Notes under the pieces: model-generated
Database searches by the model: none
The model's input: only the letters and a program-made list of their open reading frames with translations
Told to the model about the DNA's origin: nothing
Shown: piece by piece, positions 1 to 6,572 of the stretch
How positions within the stretch are numbered: position 1 is the first letter of the stretch
How the letters are laid out: each line of letters starts with the position of its first letter
NCBI GenBank assembly: GCA_028292565.1
Contig: JAQGMD010000281.1
Span: 1-14,825 of the forward strand
DNA: 14,825 nt
Reading direction: 5' to 3'
Source: Burkholderia sp.
Lineage (GTDB): Bacteria; Pseudomonadota; Gammaproteobacteria; Burkholderiales; Burkholderiaceae
Made by a program: the position numbers and the translations under genes

Positions 1-352
1 CGGCGAGCACCATCTTGAAGCCGTTGTAGTCGGGGGGATTATGGCTGCCGGTCACCATGATGCCGGACTGCGTATCGAGCACCTGGGTGCCGAAGTACAG
101 CACCGGCGTGGCGACCACGCCGAGGTCAATCACATCGACACCGGTAGACTGCAAACCGGCCGCCAGCGCGGCTGTCAGTTCCGGACCCGACAAGCGTCCG
201 TCGCGGCCGATGACGACTACCTGTTGGCCCTTCGCGCGCGCGGCTGAGCCGAATGCCTGGCCGATTTGTTTTGCGACCGACGCATCCAGCGTCTTGCCGA
301 TGATGCCCCGGATATCGTAGGCCTTGAATATGCTTTGTGAGAGAGTCAGCAT
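1..352 (-). CDS. Phosphomannomutase/phosphoglucomutase, N-terminal part (runs off left edge)
   Basis: The minus strand is open from an ATG at 352 to the window edge, giving 117 residues with no stop. It begins MLTLSQSIFKAYDIRG, the usual start of the bacterial AlgC/ManB-type alpha-D-phosphohexomutases. The active-site phosphoserine loop TGSHNP is at residues 101-106 (Ser103), inside GIMVTGSHNPPDYNGFKM, and GRDGRLSGP lies at 49-57. Family knowledge: these cytoplasmic enzymes interconvert mannose-6-P and mannose-1-P, and often glucose-6-P and glucose-1-P, feeding GDP-mannose and dTDP-rhamnose synthesis. The full protein is normally about 450-460 residues, so roughly three quarters lies outside the window. 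It is the last gene here in the direction of the rml operon, after a 207-bp gap. No good Shine-Dalgarno precedes the ATG; it was chosen by family alignment. Whether it prefers mannose or glucose substrates cannot be told from this part. Confidence 0.93.
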   Translation of the reverse strand, partial: MLTLSQSIFKAYDIRGIIGKTLDASVAKQIGQAFGSAARAKGQQVVVIGRDGRLSGPELTAALAAGLQSTGVDVIDLGVVATPVLYFGTQVLDTQSGIMVTGSHNPPDYNGFKMVLA

Positions 353-559
353 CTTGGAAAGAATGAGATAGCAGGTTGTATTACGAGATCGCGGATGCGC
401 ATATTCCGGTTGCTGGACCTAGCGAAAGAAAGAGAAAGTTATTTGCACAGTCTCATCAGAATTCTGTCGCTCATCAGGATTGTGTCAGACGCCGTGGCGA
501 CGCCGGTCCCCGGTGCACGGCCTCCCAAGCCTGCCACTCAAAGAAGCGCGGTCGCTCCG
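353..559. other. Intergenic gap between rmlA and phosphohexomutase, with a short direct repeat
   Basis: This 207-bp stretch separates the rmlA stop from the phosphohexomutase start. I see no convincing gene in any frame and no trace of rmlC. The octamer CTCATCAG occurs twice on the plus strand, at 452-459 and 470-477, 18 bp apart. The gap is long compared with the overlapping genes upstream, so the phosphohexomutase may have its own promoter here, but no clear -35/-10 pair stands out. Confidence 0.4.
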
Positions 560-1444
560 TCAGAATATTTTTTCGCTCAGCAATTGCTGAAGGTAGCGCC
601 CATAACCATTTTTAATCAGAGGTTGAGCCAGCCGTCGCAGCTGTTCATCATCGATCCATCCCTGCCTCCATGCGATCTCTTCGGGCGCGGCGACCTTGAG
701 TCCTTGACGATGTTCGATGGTATGAATGAAGTGAGCCGCCTCCAATAAGGATTCGTGCGTGCCGGTGTCTAGCCATGCGTGACCGCGGCCGACCACCTCC
801 ACCTCAAGCTGGGAACGCTCGAGATACCACCGGTTGACGTCGGTGATCTCAAGTTCACCGCGCACGGAAGGCCGGATCGTCTTGGCGATTTCAACCACCT
901 GGGCATCGTAAAAATACAGGCCCGTGACGGCATACCGCGATTTAGGCTCTTTCGGTTTTTCCTCGAGGCTCCTGGCACGGCCACTTTCGTCAAACTCGAC
1001 GACGCCATAGCGCTCCGGGTCATTAACCGGATATGCAAATACCGTCGCCCCGGTTTCGCGCTCAGTCGCCCGTTTGAGCATGGTCGGGAAGTGCTGCCCA
1101 TGAAAGATGTTATCGCCCAGTACGAGGGCTGATGGACCACCATCGATGAAATCTTCGCCAATAATGAATGCCTGCGCCAATCCGTCCGGCGACGGTTGCA
1201 CCGCATACGTTAGCGACAAACCCCAGTCACTTCCATCGCCCAGCAACTGCTCGAATCGCGGAGTGTCCTGCGGAGTGGAAATGATCAAGATCTCACGGAT
1301 GCCTGCCAACAGCAGCGCGGACAGTGGATAGTAGATCATTGGTTTGTCGTACACAGGCAGCAGCTGCTTGGATACCGATAGCGTCGCCGGGTAAAGCCGC
1401 GTGCCGGAACCACCGGCCAGAATGATGCCCTTTCTCTGCTTCAT
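560..1444 (-). CDS. rmlA: Glucose-1-phosphate thymidylyltransferase (RmlA/RfbA)
   Basis: This is the first enzyme of dTDP-L-rhamnose synthesis: glucose-1-phosphate plus dTTP gives dTDP-glucose and pyrophosphate, in the cytoplasm. The 294-residue length is normal for the family (about 290). The nucleotidyltransferase signature GGSGTRLYP is at 11-19, followed by the [13 protein letters not shown] block (30-42), [10 protein letters not shown] at 83-92, and the metal-binding LGDNIFHG at 109-116. The C-terminal part holds [10 protein letters not shown] and the [14 protein letters not shown] block typical of RmlA. The ATG at 1444 sits in an ATGA overlap with the rmlD stop (TGA at 1443-1441), so it is probably translated by coupling from rmlD. 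It could be paralogue RffH, which catalyses the same reaction, but the linkage to rmlB and rmlD favours RmlA. Confidence 0.97.
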   Translation of the reverse strand: MKQRKGIILAGGSGTRLYPATLSVSKQLLPVYDKPMIYYPLSALLLAGIREILIISTPQDTPRFEQLLGDGSDWGLSLTYAVQPSPDGLAQAFIIGEDFIDGGPSALVLGDNIFHGQHFPTMLKRATERETGATVFAYPVNDPERYGVVEFDESGRARSLEEKPKEPKSRYAVTGLYFYDAQVVEIAKTIRPSVRGELEITDVNRWYLERSQLEVEVVGRGHAWLDTGTHESLLEAAHFIHTIEHRQGLKVAAPEEIAWRQGWIDDEQLRRLAQPLIKNGYGRYLQQLLSEKIF

Positions 1445-2343
1445 GCATTTTCCTTGAATATGATTTCAGTGACTGTTCGATTCAGGTGGTAACGCCAGTC
1501 AGGCAGAACAACACCGAACTCGCGTCGCAACTTTGCGGTATCGAGCCGCGAGTTTACCGGTCGTTTTGCCGGCATCGAATAGGCACTGGATGGAATCGCT
1601 TCAATGCGCTCCGGCTTGCATTTGAGCGGGCTACCGGTCTGCGTCGCACGGTACACGATAAAGTGCGCGTATTCGTGCCAGGTAGTTTCACCGGACGCAA
1701 CAAGGTGATACAGACCTTGCCTTCCGTCGTCCTTCGCACGCAGTACGTCACCGAGACAAGATGCAGTGACGTCCGCAATCAGTTCAGCCGAGGTAGGCGC
1801 ACCGGACTGGTCGCATACAACTTTCAGTGTTTCGCGTTCGCGCGCCAGACGTAGTATGGTCTTTGCAAAGTTTAATCCGTGCGCGGAGTAAATCCAGCTG
1901 GTACGGAATATCAGATGCCGGCAACCCGATTCCTGAACCGCGCGCTCGCCCTCCAGCTTGGTGACGCCGTACACGTTCAGCGGGTTGGCCGCGTCATCCT
2001 CGAGCCTGAAACCGGCATTGGCGCCATCGAACACATAATCGGTTGAATAGTGCACCAACCATGCGCCCAATGCTTGCGCTTCTTCGGCCAGGATGCCCGG
2101 CGCAATTCCGTTAATCGCACGGCATTGCGCAGCATCGCTTTCAGCCTGATCGACGGCAGTATAGGCCGCAGCATTGACGATGACGTTGGGTCGAATGTCG
2201 CGTACCAGCGCCTGAAGCGCGGCGCCGTCGGCCATGTCGCACTGGCGACGCTCCACCGCAACGACCCGGCCGAGTGTCGCTAACGAGCGCTGCAGTTCCC
2301 AGCCGACCTGGCCATTTTTACCGAATAGGAGAATTGTATTCAT
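1441..2343 (-). CDS. rmlD: dTDP-4-dehydrorhamnose reductase (RmlD/RfbD)
   Basis: This enzyme carries out the last step to dTDP-L-rhamnose: NAD(P)H-dependent reduction of dTDP-4-keto-L-rhamnose. It is an extended-SDR Rossmann protein of 300 residues, the usual length. The nucleotide-binding loop [10 protein letters not shown] is at 8-17, the STDYVFDG block at 100-107, and the catalytic YxxxK at Tyr125-Lys129 (YGVTK). The [12 protein letters not shown] block at 261-272 is a family landmark near the C-terminus. A TTG at 2370 would add nine residues, but the ATG at 2343 begins directly at the conserved [12 protein letters not shown]. It also forms an ATGA overlap with the rmlB stop, so I chose it. 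The stop likewise overlaps the rmlA start by ATGA. The order is rmlB-rmlD-rmlA. Confidence 0.97.
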   Translation of the reverse strand: MNTILLFGKNGQVGWELQRSLATLGRVVAVERRQCDMADGAALQALVRDIRPNVIVNAAAYTAVDQAESDAAQCRAINGIAPGILAEEAQALGAWLVHYSTDYVFDGANAGFRLEDDAANPLNVYGVTKLEGERAVQESGCRHLIFRTSWIYSAHGLNFAKTILRLARERETLKVVCDQSGAPTSAELIADVTASCLGDVLRAKDDGRQGLYHLVASGETTWHEYAHFIVYRATQTGSPLKCKPERIEAIPSSAYSMPAKRPVNSRLDTAKLRREFGVVLPDWRYHLNRTVTEIIFKENA

Positions 2344-3419
2344 GACTGAGGATAATGACGTGCGACCCAATCACGATACGCGCCGCTGGCAACGTGGCTT
2401 ATCCAGTCGTCGTGATTCAAATACCAATTCACGGTCTTACGGATGCCGGATTCAAACGTTTCGGCCGGCTTCCAGTGCAGCTCCTGCTCCATCTTGCTTG
2501 CATCGATCGCATAGCGGCGATCATGTCCGGGCCGGTCCTTCACATAAGTGATCTGTACGCGGTACGATCGACCGTCGGACCTCGGGACTTCCTGATCGAG
2601 CATGTCACACAACGTATGCACGACTTGCAGGTTGGTCTTCTCATTATCTCCACCGATATTGTAGGTCTCCCCTACCGTCCCGCCACGCAGGACCGCTCGA
2701 ATGGCGCGGCAATGATCGAGCACATACAACCAGTCGCGGACATTGCCGCCATCACCGTAGATGGGTAACACTTTGCCGGCCAGAGCGTTCATCAGTACTA
2801 GCGGGACCAACTTCTCAGGGAATTGGTACGGTCCATAGTTGTTGGAGCAGTTCGTGGTCAGCGTCGGCAAACCATAAGTGTGGTGGTACGCCCGCACCAA
2901 GTGGTCAGATGCCGCCTTTGAAGCGGAATAAGGACTATTAGGTGCATATGGGGTGACCTCACGGAAAGCCGGATCGGCCGGTTCCAGAGAGCCATATACT
3001 TCGTCAGTCGAAACATGAAGGAAGCGGAAGCGAGCGCGCTCATATTCCCCCAGCGCCGACCAGAAAGCCCGCACTTCTTCGAGCAGTTGAAATGCGCCAA
3101 CCACGTTGGTTCGGATGAAGTCTTGCGGGCCGTCGATGGAACGGTCTACGTGGCTTTCCGCGGCGAAGTTGATGACCGCGCAAGGCCGATGATGTTCGAG
3201 CAAGCGCTTGACGAGTGCACGATCGCCTATGTCGCCGTGAATAAATGTATGTCGGGGGTTGCCGGCCACGTTGCGCAGGCTTTCCAGGTTCCCAGCATAG
3301 GTAAGTTTGTCCAGATTGATGACCGGGGTATCTTCGCAATCCAGCCAGTCGAGCATGAAGTTGGCACCGATGAAGCCGGCACCGCCCGTAACAAGGATTG
3401 TGTCGTTCAGGCCCGGCAC
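2340..3419 (-). CDS. rmlB: dTDP-glucose 4,6-dehydratase (RmlB/RfbB)
   Basis: This enzyme converts dTDP-glucose to dTDP-4-keto-6-deoxy-D-glucose, the second step to dTDP-L-rhamnose, using tightly bound NAD+. The protein has 359 residues, normal for the family. The NAD loop TGGAGFIG is at 11-18, NFAAESHVDRSI at 84-95, the catalytic Thr-Asp-Glu triad at 138-140 (STDEVYG) and YSASK at 164-168. NNYGPYQFPEKL (193-204) and IYGDGGNVRDWLYV (220-233) are typical substrate-domain blocks. The start is a GTG at 3419, supported by a strong GGAGGT ribosome-binding site six bases upstream and by the conserved beginning of the Rossmann fold. The gene overlaps the upstream pyrophosphorylase by 13 bp and rmlD by 4 bp, so the genes form one operon. 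Confidence 0.98.
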   Translation of the reverse strand: MPGLNDTILVTGGAGFIGANFMLDWLDCEDTPVINLDKLTYAGNLESLRNVAGNPRHTFIHGDIGDRALVKRLLEHHRPCAVINFAAESHVDRSIDGPQDFIRTNVVGAFQLLEEVRAFWSALGEYERARFRFLHVSTDEVYGSLEPADPAFREVTPYAPNSPYSASKAASDHLVRAYHHTYGLPTLTTNCSNNYGPYQFPEKLVPLVLMNALAGKVLPIYGDGGNVRDWLYVLDHCRAIRAVLRGGTVGETYNIGGDNEKTNLQVVHTLCDMLDQEVPRSDGRSYRVQITYVKDRPGHDRRYAIDASKMEQELHWKPAETFESGIRKTVNWYLNHDDWISHVASGAYRDWVARHYPQS

Positions 3420-4540
3420 AGTAGCACCTCCGGCATAGTCCGGCGATCACGCGCATCACTCCAGCAGGGAGAATCCGCGTCGGATACATGCCGCATCTCG
3501 CCTTTGCGATCAACGCAGTAATCGTTGCAAACGATTACTTCCTCGAGGGTAACGCCCGAAGCAACGCGGGTATAGTCGAACAATGCGCTGCGGACCACTT
3601 TTGTTCCAGCTCGTAAATGGCTTCCATGACCAATCCAGGTCGGACCGACGATTTCAGTGCCGGCCTCGATATGGCAGCCGGAACCCACATACACCGGACC
3701 AGTAATCGATGTGCCGTCCCAGTCGATGCGCGTATTCAAACCAACCCACAACCCATCTCGAACGTGCCGCCCGGGAATCTGCATCCCCGCCACTCCGTCT
3801 CGCATCACCCGTTGCAATACGTTCCAATAATCGGAGACCTTTCCAATATCAATCCAGTTAAACACCCGGTTTTGCGCGTAAAACGGAACGCCTTTCGTTA
3901 CCAACAGTGGAAACAGCTCTGAACCTATATCGAACTGCTGGCCGGAAGGAATCAGGTTCAGAACCTCAGGTTCAAAAATATAGATACCGGTGCTGGCGTA
4001 ATTTGAGAGCGCTTCGTGCTGACTTGGCTTTTCCTGAAATGATCGCACACGACCATCCTCGTCACTGACCACAATGCCGTAGTCGGACACGCTGTGCCAC
4101 GGCACCTGCGCAGTGATGACGCTAGCGTGCGCACCTTTGCGGCGGTGTTCGCGCACCGCTGATTCGATGTCAAGATCGATCAGTGCATCTCCGCAGAGGA
4201 CGATGGTGGTGTCATCGAAGAAACGGCCGAACTCGTGGATCTTCTTCATTCCCCCGGCAGAACCGAGCGCGTGAGGAACGACCTTTCCTTCTTCCGTATA
4301 ACCTTCGAACGAATAGCCGATACGTAGGCCGAAACGTTGCCCTTCTCCGAAGTACTGCTCGATCTTTTCATGGAAGTAGCTGACATTCACCATGATTTCT
4401 TGCACGCCGTGTCTTGCCAGGTGCTCGACCAGATAAGCCATCAGCGGTTTTCCGAGGAGGGGAATCATCGGTTTGGGCAGTTCGTGTGTCAGCGGGCGTA
4501 CCCGGGTTCCCTTACCCGCCGCGAGGATCATGGCTTTCAT
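3407..4540 (-). CDS. NDP-sugar pyrophosphorylase with left-handed beta-helix tail (mannose-1-phosphate guanylyltransferase-like)
   Basis: This is a sugar-1-phosphate nucleotidyltransferase that would make a nucleotide-activated sugar in the cytoplasm. The 377-residue protein starts MKAMILAAGKGTRVRP. The signature AAGKGTRVRPLT is at 7-18 with PKPM at 22-25, a metal-binding GD at 117-118 (LCGDALIDLDI), FQEKPS at 168-173 and the WIDIGKVSDYWNV block at 229-241. From about 265 to 345 there are imperfect hexapeptide repeats (VGSGCHIEAGTEI, WIGHGSHLRAGTKV), the left-handed beta-helix seen in GDP-mannose pyrophosphorylase-like proteins. A phosphohexomutase in the same operon makes GDP-mannose a reasonable product, but the family also contains glucose-1-phosphate enzymes. 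A TTG at 4612 would add 24 residues; the ATG at 4540 fits the family. The gene overlaps rmlB by 13 bp. No strong ribosome-binding site is visible before the ATG. Confidence 0.88.
   Translation of the reverse strand: MKAMILAAGKGTRVRPLTHELPKPMIPLLGKPLMAYLVEHLARHGVQEIMVNVSYFHEKIEQYFGEGQRFGLRIGYSFEGYTEEGKVVPHALGSAGGMKKIHEFGRFFDDTTIVLCGDALIDLDIESAVREHRRKGAHASVITAQVPWHSVSDYGIVVSDEDGRVRSFQEKPSQHEALSNYASTGIYIFEPEVLNLIPSGQQFDIGSELFPLLVTKGVPFYAQNRVFNWIDIGKVSDYWNVLQRVMRDGVAGMQIPGRHVRDGLWVGLNTRIDWDGTSITGPVYVGSGCHIEAGTEIVGPTWIGHGSHLRAGTKVVRSALFDYTRVASGVTLEEVIVCNDYCVDRKGEMRHVSDADSPCWSDARDRRTMPEVLLCRA
3426..3431 (-). promoter_or_regulatory. Shine-Dalgarno deciding the rmlB GTG start
   Basis: On the minus strand GGAGGT lies six bases (GCTACT) before the GTG at 3419. 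It is inside the 3' end of the upstream pyrophosphorylase gene, and no ATG in the rmlB frame competes before the Rossmann fold. Confidence 0.8.
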
Positions 4541-4964
4541 GTAAATGTTTTGTGCTCGTCCGTTGTTATTAAAAAGGCATCGTTCGGGGACGGATACTAC
4601 CGAAAACCTCAATGCATTGCAATCTTGATAACATAAAACGATTAATATGTGGCCACCTGCAGAATGAGCTCAATACCGGACAGCTTCGAATCATGACCTC
4701 GCTCCGTCGTCGTTCGACACTACCTCCGTATGCGTCGCTTGCGCACGGATGGTGGCGGTTGAAAGCTCCGAATCGAACACGGAGAACAGGGCTGCCAGGT
4801 GACGCCGTACCAAACTGTAGAGGGTTGGCGAGCGCCCGGAGGAAAGCGTGATGTCCGCGCTTAGACGGAGTTGTGCAAACGGTGGCGACTCACGCAAAAC
4901 CAAGGCAGTTCGATCGTTCACCGCCATGACCGCATCGCCCCGGTAACGAAATGAAGTAGCGTCT
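4541..4964. other. 424-bp gap between glycosyltransferase and pyrophosphorylase genes
   Basis: The stretch holds only a doubtful small minus-strand ORF (4691-4927). The part nearest the pyrophosphorylase, about 4545-4650, is AT-richer than its surroundings and may carry a minus-strand promoter for the pyrophosphorylase-rml operon. I cannot pick a convincing -35/-10 pair. No RNA gene or strong terminator was recognised. Confidence 0.4.
4691..4927 (-). CDS. Doubtful small hypothetical protein (78 residues)
   Basis: An ATG at 4927 opens a 78-residue frame beginning MAVNDRTALVLRESPPFAQL and ending NDDGARS. It starts 37 bp after the stop of the DUF1972 glycosyltransferase on the same strand. The same frame is open further upstream, to a TTG at 5023 inside the glycosyltransferase gene (110 residues). 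The composition is protein-like (mixed hydrophobic and charged, with an amphipathic LYSLVRRHLAALFSVF stretch), but I recognise no family and see no good ribosome-binding site. It may be a real small gene, the remains of a longer C-terminal part of the glycosyltransferase after a frameshift, or chance. Confidence 0.25.
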   Translation of the reverse strand: MAVNDRTALVLRESPPFAQLRLSADITLSSGRSPTLYSLVRRHLAALFSVFDSELSTATIRAQATHTEVVSNDDGARS

Positions 4965-6290
4965 CTATCGGTCCAATGCTTTGTGCCCTTTGTGCCTTTT
5001 CGAAGCATCCGCATCGACCACAAGTTTTTCTATCGCCAAACGCACGTAATGCAATGCTTCGCTAGCTTCCCGAACATCCAGACCCCGCGCATTGACCACG
5101 CATTTTTCAATCGACATGCGCAACCCGTCGAGTATTTCGCTGGCATCCCGGATATTCGAGTTATTCGAGTTGAGCACAGGCGACTCGGCTGGCGATGGTA
5201 AATAATTCACCAAAAGCGATTCATATTCCCGCAGTATTTGGTCCCATGTGAACGCCTCGGCGTGCCGCTCCCTGCTTGCTTCGCGCATAACGGAGATTTG
5301 CGCGTGGTCGTGAAGAATATCGTCAAGCAGTGCATCGCAGTCGTCCTCCCCGGTAAAGTACTGCGCTTGCTGACCTGCGACCCATCGGTTGAACGGATTG
5401 TCGTGCGCGAGCACCGCATTGCCTGCCCCTAATGCCTCGACCAGGGACGGATTGGTGCCGCCCACCTGATGTCCGTGGATATAGAAGCGCGCAAAATAGC
5501 GCAGAGCGCCGACAATTTTCGAATCGTAGATCGCGCCCAGGAAAACCACCTCCTCCGATGCGCATTCCCGCACCAGGCGTTGGTACGCATGGTCTGGCGC
5601 ATAATTTCCCAGTACGGCAAGTTTCAGTCCGCGCTGATTGCGAGACCAGGCTCGTACGACCTCGAGGATGGAATTTTCTGGCTCGGCGCGCGCGATGAGC
5701 ACAGCATAGCTATTGGGTGCCAGGCCATAGCCGTCCAGCAGGCCCGCATCCGCCTGTTCAACGCGGTGCGCACCGTAGGCAATCGTGGTAATTTTGCCTC
5801 TGTGAACTCGTGTAGAGAGATGTTTCTTGATTGCCGGATGATCAGCAACCAAGTGGTTGCCCAGCCATGCACCGGCCCATTCATTGAAGTAGAACCACGC
5901 CTTCGCCCAGTGACCCCACTTTTGACGACGCCATTCGATGCCGTCCATATTGATCAGATTGGTCAGCCCTTTGAGGCGATACCACAAGCAAAAGATTGCG
6001 GTGTTATACCCCAACGTCAATACAAGGCCGGGTTCGCGGCTTGCATGCAGCGTAGACTTCCAGTCGAACTCGATAGTGCCAAGGACACCACGCTGCCTCA
6101 CAGGTATATGCACCAGGCGTACCGAGCGCCATCTCTCTTCATGGATGTCGTTGCCCTCGTCGTCCTGGCAATAAACGGTGACCTGCCAACTCCGGGCAGC
6201 AAGGTAGAGCGCGAGGTGCTCGGCGAATGTCTCGAACCCGCCGTGGTTTGCCGGTATGCCACGAGTCCCCAGTATACGCAGCGACTTCAT
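4965..6290 (-). CDS. DUF1972-type glycosyltransferase, family 4 fold, with duplicated C-terminal tail
   Basis: This is a retaining GT-B glycosyltransferase that would add a sugar, plausibly rhamnose given the rml genes, to a lipid-linked intermediate at the inner face of the membrane. The 441-residue protein starts MKSLRILGTRGIPANHGGFE; the GTRGIPANHGGFETFAE block (8-24) is the hallmark of the DUF1972 N-terminal domain. LTLGYNTAIF (91-100) and NMDGIEWRRQKW (114-125) follow. The C-terminal Rossmann domain has HGHQVGGTNPSLVEALGAGN at 272-291, containing the donor-binding acidic region. After about residue 365 comes a linker and then two imperfect 26-residue repeats (381-406 and 407-432), not usual for the family. 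Starts at 6302 (ATG) and 6311 (TTG) are possible, but 6290 matches the family and overlaps the stop of an upstream leader ORF by ATGA. Confidence 0.9.
   Translation of the reverse strand: MKSLRILGTRGIPANHGGFETFAEHLALYLAARSWQVTVYCQDDEGNDIHEERWRSVRLVHIPVRQRGVLGTIEFDWKSTLHASREPGLVLTLGYNTAIFCLWYRLKGLTNLINMDGIEWRRQKWGHWAKAWFYFNEWAGAWLGNHLVADHPAIKKHLSTRVHRGKITTIAYGAHRVEQADAGLLDGYGLAPNSYAVLIARAEPENSILEVVRAWSRNQRGLKLAVLGNYAPDHAYQRLVRECASEEVVFLGAIYDSKIVGALRYFARFYIHGHQVGGTNPSLVEALGAGNAVLAHDNPFNRWVAGQQAQYFTGEDDCDALLDDILHDHAQISVMREASRERHAEAFTWDQILREYESLLVNYLPSPAESPVLNSNNSNIRDASEILDGLRMSIEKCVVNARGLDVREASEALHYVRLAIEKLVVDADASKRHKGHKALDR
4995..5150 (-). repeat. Two imperfect 78-bp coding repeats (26 residues each)
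   Basis: Residues 381-406 and 407-432 of the glycosyltransferase align without gaps. RDASEILDGLRMSIEKCVVN pairs with REASEALHYVRLAIEKLVVD, sharing R, A-S-E, L, R, I-E-K and V-V. Both look like amphipathic helices. The DNA copies have drifted, so the duplication is not recent. Confidence 0.7.
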
Positions 6291-6373
6291 GGCGCTACCC
6301 ATTTTAGGCAAGTGTTTGCCTGAGCGCCAGGCAGGCGGCCGATGTATCGCGCCGCGCAGCAGTCGATATCCAC
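6287..6373 (-). CDS. Putative 28-codon leader ORF upstream of the DUF1972 glycosyltransferase
   Basis: A GTG at 6373 is preceded by GGAGG with an ideal six-base spacer (AATAAA). It opens 28 codons starting MDIDCCAARYIGRLPG and stops at TGA 6289-6287, which overlaps the glycosyltransferase ATG at 6290 as ATGA. The peptide contains three cysteines and matches no family I know. The placement is what one expects of a leader ORF that delivers ribosomes to the glycosyltransferase start, since that start has no strong ribosome-binding site of its own. It could still be coincidence, with the GGAGG serving a different start. Seen: the signal, frame and overlap. Inferred: the coupling. Confidence 0.4.
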   Translation of the reverse strand: MDIDCCAARYIGRLPGAQANTCLKWVAP

Positions 6374-6376
6374 TTT

Positions 6377-6391
6377 ATTCCTCCGAGGAAT
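6377..6391. promoter_or_regulatory. 15-bp perfect inverted repeat covering the leader Shine-Dalgarno
   Basis: ATTCCT-CCG-AGGAAT is a perfect inverted repeat with six-base arms and a three-base centre. On the minus-strand transcript the arm AGGAAT and the loop contain the GGAGG placed before the leader GTG at 6373. A hairpin here would hide that ribosome-binding site. Alternatively the palindrome is a protein-binding site in DNA. Confidence 0.45.
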
Positions 6392-6442
6392 GTTACTATT
6401 CTGATAAGCTTAATAAACAACAATAATATCGGCGGCGGCGAC

Positions 6443-6458
6443 TGTTGTCAAAACAACA
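6443..6458. promoter_or_regulatory. Inverted repeat TGTTGT-CAAA-ACAACA, possible operator
   Basis: The arms are six bases with a four-base centre, in the 280-bp region between the divergent glycosyltransferase and DUF1800 genes, 115 bp before the DUF1800 start. A near-consensus -35 (TTGTCA, 6445-6450) lies inside it in the plus direction, although no good -10 follows at 17 bp. This fits an operator for a dimeric regulator, but no regulator gene is in the window. Confidence 0.35.
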
Positions 6459-6572
6459 TCGCTACATCGACTCTGATGGCAGGGACTTCGAAGCTGCGAG
6501 GTGCCCCGGAAGCCATCGAACTGACGGAGCGATGTAGTTCATGGGTACTTCTTAAATACGGGAGGGAAGCGC

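Noticed and set aside
4568..4694. 41-codon minus-strand frame starting by an ATGA overlap with the doubtful 78-residue ORF
   Set aside because: Composition is not protein-like, there is no ribosome-binding site, and it depends on another uncertain ORF.
5469..6323. Plus-strand open frame of 284 codons
   Set aside because: It is antisense to the DUF1972 glycosyltransferase, which has strong family motifs; it is a mirror of that gene's codon use.
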